DNA of 64,000 nt from Tillus elongatus (taxonomy: Eukaryota; Arthropoda; Insecta; Coleoptera; Cleridae). Positions 1 through 11,640 of the stretch are shown in pieces; the stretch's first letter is position 1, and each line of letters begins with the position of its first letter. The stretch covers positions 125,220,223-125,284,222 of the forward strand of contig OZ023269.1 of the NCBI GenBank assembly GCA_964006375.1, in the 5' to 3' direction. The notes under the pieces are model-generated. The model ran no database searches, was not told where the DNA came from, and saw only the letters and a program-made list of their open reading frames with translations. The translations under genes were made by a program, and so were the position numbers.

Positions 1-430
1 TGTTTTTTGGCCAGGAAAATCGGATCACTTTTTTTAAACTTATTTAATTTAGTTTTATTAGCGGATTTTCTTATACAAAATATTCCTTTAATAGCGAATT
101 TTCTTATAAATCAATTTAATGATATTTCTTTTAAGACACATTTATTGAGAATTTTTGTATGAAAAATTATTCACTTGTTGGAACAGTTTTTAAACGAGAT
201 TCATCGAAAATAAGGTTTTAACGGATTTTCGTGTAAGCAAATTATTTTATTTTCAATTTTAATTACAGATAACGTATATAATTTGAATTTTATGTAATTT
301 TAGCAAAATTTTGTGTAAAAAATATTTAGCCAAATTTGATGCGTGCTTTCATTAAAAAAAGACATATTTGCTATTAAAAACATTTTAATGAAAATTCACT
401 ACCATAACGCACTTGCTGCGTCCAGACTTT
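1..430 (+). repeat. 3' end of the long TA-linked repeat (element X)
   Basis: AT-rich non-coding repeat that continues from before the window. It matches the reverse complement of 44195-44580 and the end of the copy at 49794-51674. It ends in the conserved terminal motif AACGCACTTGCTGCGTCCAG followed by a T run (about 405-430). The beginning resembles the GGCCAGGAAAATCGG block found in the other copies. No coding capacity. It is a non-autonomous element seen in at least five long or short copies in this window. Class uncertain: MITE-like or foldback-like. Confidence 0.75.
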
Positions 431-1125
431 TTATTATATATTATAAAGCGACGCTAACAAAAAGTTCAAGTATTTTTAAGACTTAAAGGGTACAGCAAGC
501 AGCTCCCTCTATAGGCTAGAGCCAAAATGGGTACTAATTGATTTTCACCAAGATAGTAGGTAATTTTTCCGGTATGTCTTTTAATTTGGAATTTTGGACT
601 GAAGTCACTTTAGTCAAGTCGTAATATTTTGATAGAAATAATGTAATGTTGTACTGTGTATAATTACTTATGGAGCACCTGTATACGAAAAGCTTTTGTT
701 TTTTCTTTATCACATAAATTTAACTTTTCCTAATTTACTGTATGAGCATCTATGCGAGTATATTTTGCATAACATAGCATAACTTTCATACCACAAATAA
801 TTTTAGTTAAAAGCTTTAGATATGAGCTTTAACGATATTGACATCACTGAATAACCTAATTGTTTATTAGTTTTATCATACGGGCACATTGTATGGATTC
901 TATCTTGTATTAAATTTCATTGTGACATTTCCCATATGACAACAGCGAAGCGTATGGTAAACGGAGCTCGACTGCAACATGATAGGTTATTTTAAACATG
1001 AGTTAACTAAAGAAGAGACTCGTCTAACAAACGGCAGATCTCATATTTCCAATTAACTTAAGCTAGTTTCTTATGAGTTTATTAAACATTCTTAAAAATG
1101 AATAAAGGAAGACAAATCTATGATC
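431..1125. other. No recognised feature
   Basis: AT-rich sequence with no long open frame, no RNA gene and no repeat that I could match elsewhere in the window. Confidence 0.5.
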
Positions 1126-1280
1126 TAAAAAGTCTGGACGCAGCAAGTGCGTTATGGAAGTGAATTTTCTTAAATATGTTTTTAATAGCAAATATATGTC
1201 CCTCTAATGCAAGCATCGACCTAGTTACCGGTATAACCTATATAGTAGAAACAATGTGCCATATTTTAAATAATTTATTG
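1126..1280 (-). repeat. Truncated MITE end
   Basis: Begins with AAAAGTCTGGACGCAGCAAG and continues with the MITE interior (blocks such as CAAATATATGTC and GGTATAACCTATATAGTAG), as in the full MITE at 40649-40966. It is cut after about 150 bp by the (TA)n tract. Only one terminal inverted repeat remains. Confidence 0.75.

Positions 1281-1281
<1 letters not shown>

Positions 1282-1359
<78 letters not shown>
1282..1359. repeat. (TA)n microsatellite
   Basis: About 78 bp of pure TA repeat joining the truncated MITE to the CR1-like LINE fragment. Open frames of alternating Ile-Tyr through it are artefacts. Confidence 0.95.
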
Positions 1360-1362
<3 letters not shown>

Positions 1363-1374
1363 TGAGAACCTAGA

Positions 1375-2437
1375 AAAATTTATCGAAAATACTAAAACTG
1401 ACAGAACCCTCCATGAGTCTGCGATCCTCATCTAATTGGGCTAAAGAGACAGGCTTAGAATATTGTATATTTGATTGGAGGGTGATGTCGTCCGCGTAAC
1501 TGTGAACTGGGTTGGATGTGCTAGAGAGGAGGTCATTGATGTGGAGAAGAAACAAAGTAGGGGCTAAAGCTGAACCTTAAGAAACTCCTGCATTAATTGG
1601 ATACAGTTTAGAGGAATGGTCATCCACAACAACAGAAATGCTCCGGTTGGAGAGGAAATTTGCTGTCCACGTATAGAGTTTTGTCGGTAGACCATAGGCC
1701 GGTAGTTTATTAAGCAGCGCTGCGTGCCAGACATGGTCGAATGCTTTGGATATGTCTAGAATGACAATCTGGTATTCACCGTGTAGTTCCATAGACTTGT
1801 TCCAAGAATGGGTGACAAAGGAAAGGAGGTCGGCAGTTGATCTGCGCTGACGGAATCCATACTGCCTATCGTGGATTACTGTGCTTTTCAAGAATTTTTA
1901 GTAATTCGGTGTTTATATACTTTTCCATCACTTTAGAGACGACTGAAACGAGAGAAATAGGCCTGCAGTTGCTAGGAAGCGCTTTGGTTCCTTTCTTGTG
2001 GACGGGTTGTACTCGAGCAGTTTTACAGTTACTAGGGAATATGCCTCTATTGTAAGATGTCTGAAACAGTCAGGACAGAAGCAAGTTCTGGTGCGCATTT
2101 TTTGAGAACAATTACTGGGATCTCGTCAAGGCCAGAGGCTTTCCTAGTATTAAGAGAAGAGAGCATCTTTCGTACCTTTTTAGTTTTGAAAGTGATATCC
2201 GTCATTTTATGTGCGACATTGGGGACTGTTGGCGGTTGAACATTTGGAGGTGGGTTGAGAGTTCAATTGGCGGCGAACAACAAGGCAAAAAGTTCAGCCT
2301 TGCCCAGGGCGGTAGAAACAATTTCATCCCCTAAGACAAGAGGTGGGAACGTACTCTTGCAGAAATTATTCCCAATAGATTTAGCAAGAGTCCAGAAGGG
2401 TTTGCTGCCGCTGGAGCACTGGTGTGATAAAAATTGA
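1375..2437 (-). pseudogene. CR1-like LINE reverse transcriptase fragment (copy 1)
   Basis: Reading from 2437 down, several frames together give an RT of the APE-type non-LTR class: the early RT block SGLDEIP (about 2140-2110), RQYGFRQRRSTADL (about 1860-1820), the first catalytic-Asp block LDISKAFDHVWH (about 1760-1720) and the YADD-equivalent SYADD (about 1505-1485). The copy is 5'-truncated, carries frameshifts and lacks the C-terminal third and poly(A) tail. Sister copies at 9865-10914, 29185-30130 and 37150-39137 cover the same and downstream parts. It abuts (TA)n on one side and a unit-A repeat on the other. Non-functional. Clade (CR1 versus Jockey-like) is not resolved by eye. Confidence 0.85.
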
Positions 2438-2540
2438 AACTGACCCCGGGTATGTGTTCTAGGTGGCCTAATTAGCGCTCATTTGAAGAATTTTTTTCAA
2501 AATTCAAAAATCAGGATCTCCTCATTAGAGATTTTTTTTA
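2438..2540 (+). repeat. Unit A of the TA-linked repeat family
   Basis: Starts with TTGAAACTGACCCCGG and carries the GCGCTCATTTGAAGAA block and CTCCTCATTAG. The same unit recurs at 5067, 42151, 46146 and 55255-55363 (reversed), usually next to (TA)n. Here the (TA)n is absent and the unit joins the LINE fragment directly. Confidence 0.75.
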
Positions 2541-3110
2541 AAGAAAATTTACTAAAAATAAAAGTTGTGTAGTACGCACCACTCTTATTGGTGCAATGTA
2601 ACCTATATAAATAGTAAGCTAATAACTTACATATAGACAGATATATTTTTAAAGAATTGCTCAATATTTATATTATCTAAATCTAAGAAATTTGTCGCAT
2701 CTTCTTGGCACCACTTTTATCAATAAACGTACTACAATACTAACGTTCATTGATAAGAATACAATATCGACAGCTGTTAATAAGTCTTGTATCATAATGC
2801 AAACTTCCTTGAGATTCCCCTTTGGTACACGAAATATTATTTGATTTATAACATTCCCACGAGTAATTATTAGTTATTTCCTATTTTTTCAAATATGTTC
2901 TTGTATAACTTTTAACGGCTAAACATTGTTATATAAGCGTGTGTGAAGGCTGAAATAACGGTCATTCGTTATCTCGATTACGTCGTTTAATGTAACCACA
3001 AAAATGAATATTACTGATTATTTACAAAGCGAAATTAGCTGTGGTGATAAATGTTGTAGGGATTCTTTTTCCTGAATAATATACAGGCCGTCTATTTTAC
3101 AACGACTTAC
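2541..3110. other. No recognised feature
   Basis: AT-rich, no supported gene or repeat family member. Confidence 0.5.
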
Positions 3111-3307
3111 TACAATTACCTCTGTTATTTTAACTGAATTTTCTTAACAAAATTCACTAACGAGGAGATCTCGACTTTTAGTGAATTTTCTTTAAAAAAT
3201 TCACTAATTAGGAGACCCCGACTTTTGAATTTTGAAAAAAATTCTTCAAATGACCCCGAACTAGGCCTCCTAGAACCTATATCCAGAGTCAGTTTCAATT
3301 TTTATAT
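3111..3307 (-). repeat. Unit A with a duplicated end
   Basis: Reverse-oriented unit A running into (TA)n. Its outer end (GAATTTTC..AAAATTCACTAA..GGAGA) is present twice in tandem, at about 3130-3175 and 3178-3225, with differences between the two copies. Confidence 0.7.
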
Positions 3308-3560
<253 letters not shown>

Positions 3561-3771
3561 GGTAAAGGAAATATGTAAGGACACTCTAAGGCCTCAATCT
3601 GCCTACTCCTTAGAGTGGTGGACAAAGGTGGGTAAAGGAAATATGTAAGGACACTCTAAGGCCTCAATCTGCCTACTCCTTAGAGTGGTAGACAAAGGTG
3701 GGTAAAGGAAATATATAAGGACACTCGAAGGCCTAAATCTGCCTACTCCTTAGAGCGATGGACAAAGGTGG
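3561..3771. repeat. Three tandem 70-bp repeats
   Basis: Units begin with GGTAAAGGAAATAT at 3561, 3631 and 3701, an exact 70-bp period with a few substitutions. Each holds TCTGCCTACTCCTTAGAG. A partial extra piece (CCTCAATCTGCCTACTCC) recurs at about 3800. They lie between the PLE terminal motif and the PLE coding remains. Confidence 0.9.
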
Positions 3772-3865
3772 GTTGGGTTGTTGTAGCTCGATTACGGGGC
3801 CTCAATCTGCCTACTCCCCAAATCTCGCTGGAGATCGTCTGTGAGGTCTCAGTGTGTTCAACCCT

Positions 3866-4745
3866 AGGCCTCAGAGAGATCTGGCAGTTCGTTGCAAGTC
3901 TTGTCTTATATATGTCGTTCCCCTTCTACCTGCTTCGTAATCAGTGAAAGTAGTGGGGTCACCGTCAATTAAGTGGGGGGCTTTGGTCAGGGTACTTAGA
4001 GGATGAGGAGGAATAAGAGGGTCACCGGCATTTGTTAAGGCAGATAATGGGGAAATAAAATTGTCTGTGGAATTTGTTTTCTTTTTGTGTGTTTGTAAAG
4101 AATATATAATAGGTTTCCAAGTAGTCGGAAGGCAAAGACCATCATCTTTCTTATTTAAACAATCGGGACGTTTTTCAATCTCGATTGCTTCGCGGATAAT
4201 TCTCGTTTTGAAGTTGTAAACCGGTGCTATTGTTTTGGCATTATCGAAGTCTATTTTGTGCCCTGTGGGCATGATGCATGGCCAGCGCCGATGAGGGGTC
4301 GGATTTTCTAACTGCGAGGGTGTGTTCGTATATTATATTTTGGATGCGTCTATTTGTTTGTCCTACATAAGTTCGGGAAGAGTCGGAACAGGGAATTTCG
4401 TAAACTCCGTGGGATTCGTTTGGAATCGTATCCTTGGGAGTTTTTATCAGATTTGACCGTTTTTCCTCTGTTGTGAACACGGTTTTGATACTATGAGTTC
4501 TAAAAATTCTGCTGATTTTGTCGGGGACACCTTTAATGTATAGTAAAAACGCTGTGTGTTGTGTGAACTCTGTTTGTTCTTGTTGTGGTGTAGTGGTTTG
4601 TTGTGCGTTTCTAATGTTTCGTAGTATGTGATTGTTGTCGTATCCGTTTTCTAGCAATGTCTGTCTTAAAAAGTTTAATTCTGTCTGTTTGTTGTTGTTG
4701 TCCGTTAGTCTAAGGGATCGTGTTACTAGTGTTCGAACCACGGAA
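3866..4745 (-). pseudogene. Penelope-like element, RT thumb and GIY-YIG endonuclease end
   Basis: The minus strand encodes, in two frames joined near 4255, the C-terminal part of a PLE protein. A thumb-like stretch comes first. Then follows the GIY-YIG endonuclease: GVYEIPCS (about 4410-4385), TYVGQTNRRI, an EHTLAVRKSDPSSALA block (about 4330-4290), and the downstream conserved block GHKIDFDNA, IREAIEIEKRP and LPTTWKPII (about 4270-4110). PLEs use this nuclease to nick target DNA for reverse transcription. One frameshift separates the nuclease halves. The N-terminal RT half is missing from this strand; an RT fragment in the opposite orientation abuts at 4746. Confidence 0.85.
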
Positions 4746-4985
4746 TTTAGTTGCGATGGAAAGAAAACCAAAACTATCATCAACTCCCAACTCAGTCCTG
4801 ACCTCAAAAAAGAACTAATCCCCCGCGAAAAATCATCTCGCATCCCTAGAATATACGGTCTCCCGAAAATCCATAAGCCTGATATTCCCCTTAGCCCTAT
4901 CGTAAGTGCCCACCGTTCATCCACACAAAAACTTGCAAAACATCTAACCAAAACTCTCCAACCATTAGTAGAAAACGCTACACAC

Positions 4986-4987
<2 letters not shown>
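4746..4987 (+). pseudogene. Penelope-like element RT fragment, inverted relative to its endonuclease
   Basis: Plus-strand frame with the early PLE RT signature: IPRIYGLPKIHKP, PLSPIVSA, and KLAKHLTKTLQPL. This block normally precedes the YVDD catalytic block in the same strand as the endonuclease, yet here it points the opposite way and stops in (TA)n. The junction lies at about 4735-4750. Either a 5' inversion happened during insertion of one element, or two PLE fragments met head to head. Truncated and non-functional. Confidence 0.85.

Positions 4988-4989
<2 letters not shown>

Positions 4990-5066
<77 letters not shown>
4990..5066. repeat. (TA)n microsatellite
   Basis: About 77 bp TA repeat between the PLE RT fragment and unit A. 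Confidence 0.95.
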
Positions 5067-5069
<3 letters not shown>

Positions 5070-5190
5070 TGAAACTGACCCCGGATATGGGTTCTAGGGT
5101 TCCTAGATCACGCTCATTTGAAGAAATGGTTTCAAAATTCAAAAGACGGGATCTCATCATTAGTGATTTTTTTCTAAGAAAATTCACTAA
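5067..5190 (+). repeat. Unit A of the TA-linked repeat family
   Basis: AATTGAAACTGACCCCGG directly follows (TA)n, then CGCTCATTTGAAGAAA and AAAATTCACTAA. Same order as at 42151 and 46146. Confidence 0.8.
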
Positions 5191-5270
5191 AAAGTTGAAG
5201 GAACTAGCACCGCTATGTTTTCAAAAGGGCAACTTACACCCCAATTTTTTTGAAGTATAATCAGGACAGC

Positions 5271-5760
<490 letters not shown>

Positions 5761-6309
5761 TCTCAGTTAAGTTCAATCATTTTTTCTACAGACTCCAACC
5801 GCGATATTCTTGAAGGTACCAATCAAGTAATTAAAGGGCATTATGAACCATGACATGAGCCGTTTTAAGAGAATATCAAATGTTGTCCGTTAGACCATTC
5901 GAAACTAGTTGACTTCTATGTGTTTTTTATGTCGTAACGCTAATATCACACAGGTCGTACAAGAGAAACCGAAACGCGAGATGAAAAGGATGCAGTAGAT
6001 TTTCTACGGATATGGGTTTCAGATGGGTTCATGGTTGAGTAAGTATTCCAATCAGTGCATTTCCTTTGTGTGGTTCTGGTACCTCGTGTTGCATCAATAA
6101 CACTAGATGATATTTCCAGTGTTGCCAAATTACCAGAATTGTCATCTTGTTTAGAGTTTAAACATCTATTTATATTTGATAATTTTGACAGGAAATTATT
6201 TCTACTTGCTACAAAATAACATCATTTTAAATGTTTTGTGGCTTAAAACAATGTCAGAATCATTTTAACCACAGCTAACGCTTATTTGCATAACATCTTG
6301 TATAATTAG
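5761..6309. other. No recognised feature
   Basis: No supported gene. The open frames here are short and lack any family signature. Confidence 0.5.
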
Positions 6310-7965
6310 GTTAACAGAATGTTATTGTTGTTATCCCGTCAACGATTACCGCCCCGTAAGCACTGCAGCCATTGGCTTATTGTACACGCTCTACACCATT
6401 TTTACTCTACCCATTTCAGGATCACTGTGCCTTGAACGAGTCTGCACAGCAGCTGGCAGGACCAAGTTTTAAATTGCTCTGCCTCCAATCTAGGCTGACC
6501 GTAGATCAGTTCCATTTTACGGTCCAGAGCTTGACACTCGCACAAGATGTTCTGGGCTGATTCTTTCCCCTCGCCACAGGGTCTACATGCCAAATCCCCC
6601 TCGAATCTCCCCATTTTATGCAAGTGTTTCTTAATAGCCATGTGTCCCATCAAAAGTCCTGTTATGTTCCAGAGCTGTGTTCTGCTGAGATTTAGCGGCT
6701 CTACAGTTCTCTTTAAAATGGGTTCCTTAATTAATGCTTTCCATTGTCTAAGCCCTGGGCAATCTGCGCAGTATGCCTTATGTTGGTTTCTGACGCAGGA
6801 CTTAATAGCTCCTCCGGCGGTCCTCTTCGGCTCACCGAGGATTGGTTCTGGTATAATAAATGGTTCTGCTGATCTTTTCAGAGCCTGTGTCAGACTCTTC
6901 ATTGCCTTTGACCCCCGAGTGGCCCGGCACCTAGATGAGGGAACTTCTTTCTGCTCGGCCAGGTCACTCATCTCCCCTTGGAATTAACTAACGAGTCTGG
7001 AGTTTACTCGTGGGCTACTTAGAGCCTTAAGCGCTGACTGGCTGTCTGAGGCTATAAAGATCCGCTTGTTGGTGTATCTTCTCCTCTTATTTTCTCGCAT
7101 GCAGTACAATATGGCGTACATTTCAGCCTGGAAGACCGTTGCGTGAACCCCGAGAGAAATACTGTGACCTGCTTTCAGTTCTGCCGCGTAGACACCGGCC
7201 CCCGTTGCCAATCTATCCGTGAACCAGACTAGCGCGCCCCGAAATAGGCCCGACGCTAACGTCTCAATCTTGCCCAGTTTTTGTTTGGTACTAAATTGCA
7301 TTACCTTAGGCCACCATACCAGCACTTTTCAACGTGGTCGTTCCAGGTTAACTTGGAGTCCAGTACTACCCCAAAATATTTTACAGCCCTGGCCATGGGA
7401 ATGTTCCTACCATATAGAGTCAGAGTTCTATGCCCCTCCCACTTTCTCCTCTTCGTAAATGGTGTGACGGTAGCTTTCTCGGGACTAACTCCGAGCCCTT
7501 GGCTAACGGTCCAGCTTTCCACCACTATTAGTGCTGTCTGCATACGCTCCCAGACTGAGTGTGTAACCTTGTTTCTGACTATGTCATCCGCATAGACCTG
7601 TACTTCGTACCCTCGTCCCGAGAGCCTCCACAGCAGGCCGTCCACAAGTAGGCACCAGACCAGGGGAGACATGGAGTTTAGTTTTGACCGCAGGTCCTAA
7701 GATCCCGAAGCCCGCTTACCCACCTTTCGGTTTGAACCAAAGAGCAGAGTTGACAGAAGGGTACCCTGCGGGCACCCCGTAGCAGAGTTCCTCCGAGAAT
7801 GAGGTCAACACAGCTCTGTCCCTGAGCATGGAGCCGATCCACCTGCAACAGTTTTTCTCTATTCCACGCTTTCTGACAGCTGCCAGGACCGATCCGATTA
7901 AGGTATTGCTAAAGGCCACTTCTATGTCTAGGAAATCCCCCATCGTTCTCCGTGCTATTTATCAA
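6310..7965 (-). pseudogene. Internally deleted copy of the LOA/R1-like LINE
   Basis: Reading down from 7965 it matches ORF2 of the full-length LINE at 17516-21097: FLDIEVAFSN, the region around its YADD block (VYADDIV near 7585), LGVVLDSKLTW (FGVV here), then a jump to LVWWPKV, another jump to LVWFTD (RNase H), FQAEMYAI, ASDSQSALKALSS, and finally the CCHC-like block CRPCGEGKESAQNILCEC ending at the stop near 6402. At least two stretches are deleted: the part between the RT and LVWWPKV, and the part before RNase H. The H of the zinc motif is changed to N. A 3'UTR-like stretch follows to about 6310, without poly(A). Dead copy of an active-looking family. Confidence 0.9.
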
Positions 7966-8253
7966 TCCAGGTAACATCATTAAAATATACGGTAGTTAAT
8001 TGACGATTTCTTGGAATACTTAAATGAAATGCATATAAACCACTATAAACAGAGATTGCCCCTCAAACCTTGAATATGGGTTAAATAATTTTCTAAAGGA
8101 TCACTTCTGCCCTCTGCATATGGTTGTCGAGGTGTTACAAGAGATAAACTTATAACTAACGCAATATTTTCAGAGGATTCGGTTTTGGCGCCTAGTTTAT
8201 TTGCATATAAATCCACTACCACAACTCAATTTGCAATTTTACTTTTCTGAAAA

Positions 8254-8603
8254 GAACCTCGGTGGTTCAGGGGTAAGAACGTGTGCCTCTGAACCGAAGG
8301 GTACTGGGTTCGATCCCAGGGTACTCCTTTCACTTTTTCAGTACAAACTGTAATATTAACATCAATCGAGGTTCTGGCATTGTATTTGAGCAAGTTGAAT
8401 GTCTGCACGTTCCGCCCTTCGGAGGGGGCGTAAAGCCGTCGGTCCCGTGTCCATACGTTAAAGACCCCTACCCTCCTTACAGAAAGGCAGGGGTTCGGCA
8501 AAATTTCCAGGATAGTGAGGTGAAACTGCTCCCTGGCGTCGGTGATTGGCCATAGTCGCGGAAATAGGCCGACGTTAAAGAAATAAAACACACACACACA
8601 CAC
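8254..8603 (+). mobile_element. tRNA-derived SINE (family 1), full length
   Basis: The tRNA-like head has a plausible A box (TGGTTCAGGGG, 8263-8273) and a good B box (GGTTCGATCCC, 8307-8317) for RNA polymerase III. The body has GGCGTAAAGCCGTCGG and a T/C-rich stretch, and ends in an (AC)n tail rather than poly(A). It is bounded by a perfect 13-bp target-site duplication, ACTTTTCTGAAAA, at 8241-8253 and 8604-8616. A second copy in reverse lies at 50780-51141 and a fragment at 14736-14930. It encodes no protein. It should be mobilised by a LINE partner, not identified here. Confidence 0.92.
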
Positions 8604-8619
8604 ACTTTTCTGAAAATAT

Positions 8620-9265
8620 TATTACCGACAGAGCTTCACAGACATTGATTTGTCAGTTCTTTCAAACGTAATCTTTAACCAAGAAAAACATTTAAATTTA
8701 AAAGCATCAAATTACTCACAGCCTCTACTATTGACATTTACTGATTTGTAAATTTCCAGTTCCTATTTACATTTATTTGCTTAAATATTGTAAAAAACTG
8801 TATAATGCAAATTTTACATAAAAATTTGTTACAAACATTTAACCAAACAATTTTAACATAATTTGGTTAACGATCTGAATATTTTTACTAAACTGTGACT
8901 TTCCATATCTATCACCATTTATAAATGTCTTTATATGTGTTTATAATGCCTTTTTTGGTATATTATGCTTGTGAGGCTTACAATGAGGAATTCTTTAGAA
9001 GATTGCGGCAAAGATACAATAGAGAGAATGTTCTAAATAATGCACTTGACGTTCATAGCAAAAGATTCCAGTTCAACACCCACCTGCTTCTTAAGGCATT
9101 TGTTACATTTAATGTCCTTTTTGTGGCCGGTTTTGTATAAAAATTATTTTATGTCACAGATCATCTATTGTTGTGACTTCTTTAGCGGCTTAAGGGTCAG
9201 GTTTTTACAATCTATTTTCAAATTCATCTTTTATAGCCGTTATAATATTTTATAACCAAGATGAG
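8620..9265. other. No recognised feature
   Basis: Contains a 71-codon frame at 8925-9140 (starts MSLYVFIMPF, contains an Arg-rich RRLRQRYNREN stretch) and an overlapping one. I do not recognise either, and no context supports them as genes. Confidence 0.4.
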
Positions 9266-9420
9266 AATTAAAGTCGGGCGCAGCAAGTGCGTTATGGTGG
9301 CGATTATTGTGGGAACATTCGATACAAGCAAAATCACGAGTTTTGAATTTTCAAAAAATTATTTAAATGAGCATGAAGCTCGTAGAACCAACAGCTTGGG
9401 TTAATGAAAATTTTATACAA
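9266..9420 (-). repeat. Degenerate terminal motif and unit A
   Basis: GCGCAGCAAGTGCGTTATGG at about 9279-9298 is the terminal motif of the MITE/element-X family. A decayed unit A follows (ATTTAAATGAGC, GAATTTTCAAAAAAT), reverse oriented. Confidence 0.55.
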
Positions 9421-9531
9421 TTTTTCTTGGAATATAATGATTTAGATATACTTTTTAAGAAGCTTTAAGTAGCAATATTTTTGCATAATATAAATAATCC
9501 ATAATTTGGGATTGTAAAATGGAAAATGAGA

Positions 9532-9535
<4 letters not shown>

Positions 9536-9612
<77 letters not shown>
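9536..9612. repeat. (TA)n microsatellite
   Basis: About 77 bp TA repeat. Its flanks are not clear unit A or B. Confidence 0.95.
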
Positions 9613-9615
<3 letters not shown>

Positions 9616-9789
9616 CGGAAGTTGAAAATGCCATATGCACACACTCAGACCCACCACCGTAGTGTGTAGGACAACGAGGTAGTGTGGAACTCGCACCCAC
9701 TAAACTCCACTCTCGATGGAGTACCGGACTTTGGGTCCATACCTCCGTCGGTTAGAGTGCACACATGACTTGGGGGTTAGATTGTTACT

Positions 9790-9864
9790 ATTTTGTTATA
9801 GACGCAGGGATGACCGATGTCAGAATAAGCTTGGAACGCTTATGTCTGAGAGGAAGCGGTGCCC
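9790..9864 (-). pseudogene. Jockey-like LINE, 3' terminal fragment
   Basis: The minus strand gives LRHKRSKLILTS, equivalent to the C-terminal HKHKRPKLILTR of the Jockey-like fragment at 35480-35960. The rest of the element resumes at 10915, so a CR1-like LINE has split it. Confidence 0.65.
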
Positions 9865-10914
9865 CCCTTTTTTTTTAGTATCAGCAACACACCACGAGGA
9901 CTTACAGCCTAAATATTATCGTGCCGTGGGTGTCGACAAGGAGGAAAGAGGCAACTTGTTAATTCTGGACTTGAAGGTTTTGAGGTTCGGAGGAGAAATA
10001 AAAACATGTGCCAGTAAGGAATTCCACAACTTGGAAGTATAGCTCTCTTCTGAATGGAGTAAAGGATAGCGAGTGTAGAAGCGGCAGCGGCACCCCAGAT
10101 GTGGGAGCAGTATTCGAGGTTTGACCTTATTTGTGAAGTATATAAGGTTTAGAGATTAGCTGGTGGAAAGTATTTGCGAGCCCGGAAGATAAAACCTAAT
10201 TTCTTAGCAGCCGCTTCTGCAATTGATGTGACATGTTGGTGCCAATTGAGGTTTCGATCCACAGAAATGTCAACAAGTGAAAAGGACTCATTACTTTGAA
10301 TAACTTGGTTGTTTATTGTGATGGGTCCATGGCTGGTGTATCTCTTATGAGAAAGAAAGCAAGACTGATATTTGGTGGGGTTGAATTGTACAAGATTTCT
10401 ACTTCCCCAGTTTAATATTTTTTGGAGATCCACGGAGACAGATCCCTCCATGAGTCTGCGATCCTCATATAATTGGGCTAAAGAGACAGGCTTAGAATAT
10501 TGTATATTTCATTGGAGGATGCTGTCGTCCGCGTAACTGTGAACTGGGTTGGATATGCTAGAGAGGAGGTCATTGGAGAAGAAACAAAGTAGGGGCTAAA
10601 GCTGAACCTTTTGGAATTCCTGCATTAATTGGATACAGTTTAGAGGAATGGCCATCCACGACAACAGAAATGCTCCGGTTGGAGAGGAAATTTGCTGTCC
10701 AGGTACAGAGTTTTGGTGGTAGGCCATATGCCGGAAGTTTATTAAGCAGCTCTGCGTGCCAGACCTATTAGAATGCTTTGGATATGTCTAGAGCGACAAT
10801 CTGGGATTCACCGTGTAGTTCCATAGACTAGTTCCAAGAATGGGTGACAAAGGAAAAGAGGTCGACAGTAGATCTGCGCTGACGGAATACATACTGCCTG
10901 TCGTGGATTAGACT
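9865..10914 (-). pseudogene. CR1-like LINE (copy 2) inserted in a Jockey-like element
   Basis: Starts at the 3' end with a T run (poly(A) on the minus strand) followed by the family 3' end (CACCACGAGG..CTTACAGCCTAAATA). The RT C-terminal part is recognisable: VDISVDRNLNWHQHVTS, RARKYFPPANL. The RT core resumes to about 10910 (RQYVFRQRRST). A stretch between the C-terminal block and ESIQKRAI is deleted near 10040, and several frameshifts are present. The six bases GTGCCC occur at both ends (9859-9864 and 10915-10920), a candidate target-site duplication. Confidence 0.85.
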
Positions 10915-11640
10915 GTGCCCATTGTAGTGTGTGCTGTTGCCCTACGTAGAAGAGCATTTTAGTGAGCGGCTGCTTTGGAAAATTGGGTTATGGCTAGTCG
11001 AGTTATGAACTCAAGTATAGTGGGAATGTTCAGGTCGTCATGGATCTGGGTATTTCTGGCGAATCATTGCGCGCCGGTAACCATTCTCGGAATTTGTTCT
11101 GGATGGTTTGGAGGGTTTTCATATAGGTATTCGCAGCTGTGGCCCATGCACGTCCTGTGTAGGTCAAGGCTGGACGAATTATTGATTCGTAGATAAGCAA
11201 TTTATTGTCTATGGATAGTACATATCTTCTGTTAAGAAGTGAGAAGGCCTTCGATATGAAGATCGAAGCTTTTGTGCTGGCGTACTGGACGTGGTGGAGC
11301 CATGTTAGATGTTTCTTTCGGCGAACCCTGAGATATTTCGCGGAATCTTGCCATAAGATATCGGTGTTGTTTAGGAATAAGTGGCTATGAGGTGTGTGGC
11401 ACCTATTGTTAAATATAATTGCTGTGATTGTCTCGGGGTTTATTGTTAGGCACGATGACGTGCAGCTCGTACACGGCTGTTTGCAGACGTTTGGTTATTA
11501 CATGTGCCTCTGTTAAACTACTGAGAATAGAAAAGTCATCATCGTACATTGCGTATCTCACATTTGGGGTGGTGGGGGGTTCTGCCAAGAAAACAATTGT
11601 CCACATAAAAAATGTACGTAATAACTGTGGTTGCATATCG
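10915..11640 (-). pseudogene. Jockey-like LINE RT, C-terminal half
   Basis: Minus strand, several frames: PNVRYAMYDDDFSILSS, where the RT catalytic YADD reads YDDD, then LQTAVYELH, LTWLHHVQ, KAFSLLNRRY, LLIYESIIRPALTYTG and ILEFITR near 11020. These are typical of Jockey-type elements. Multiple frameshifts make it a pseudogene. The Ala-to-Asp change at the catalytic box also argues for decay. The extreme C-terminus lies at 9790-9864 beyond a nested LINE. Confidence 0.8.

Noticed and set aside
8254..8330. Functional tRNA gene
   Set aside because: Part of a 350-bp SINE with target-site duplications, present in several copies.
8925..9140. Possible host gene with a hydrophobic start and Arg-rich stretch
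   Set aside because: Only 71 codons, no recognisable domain, no splice or promoter context that I could support.
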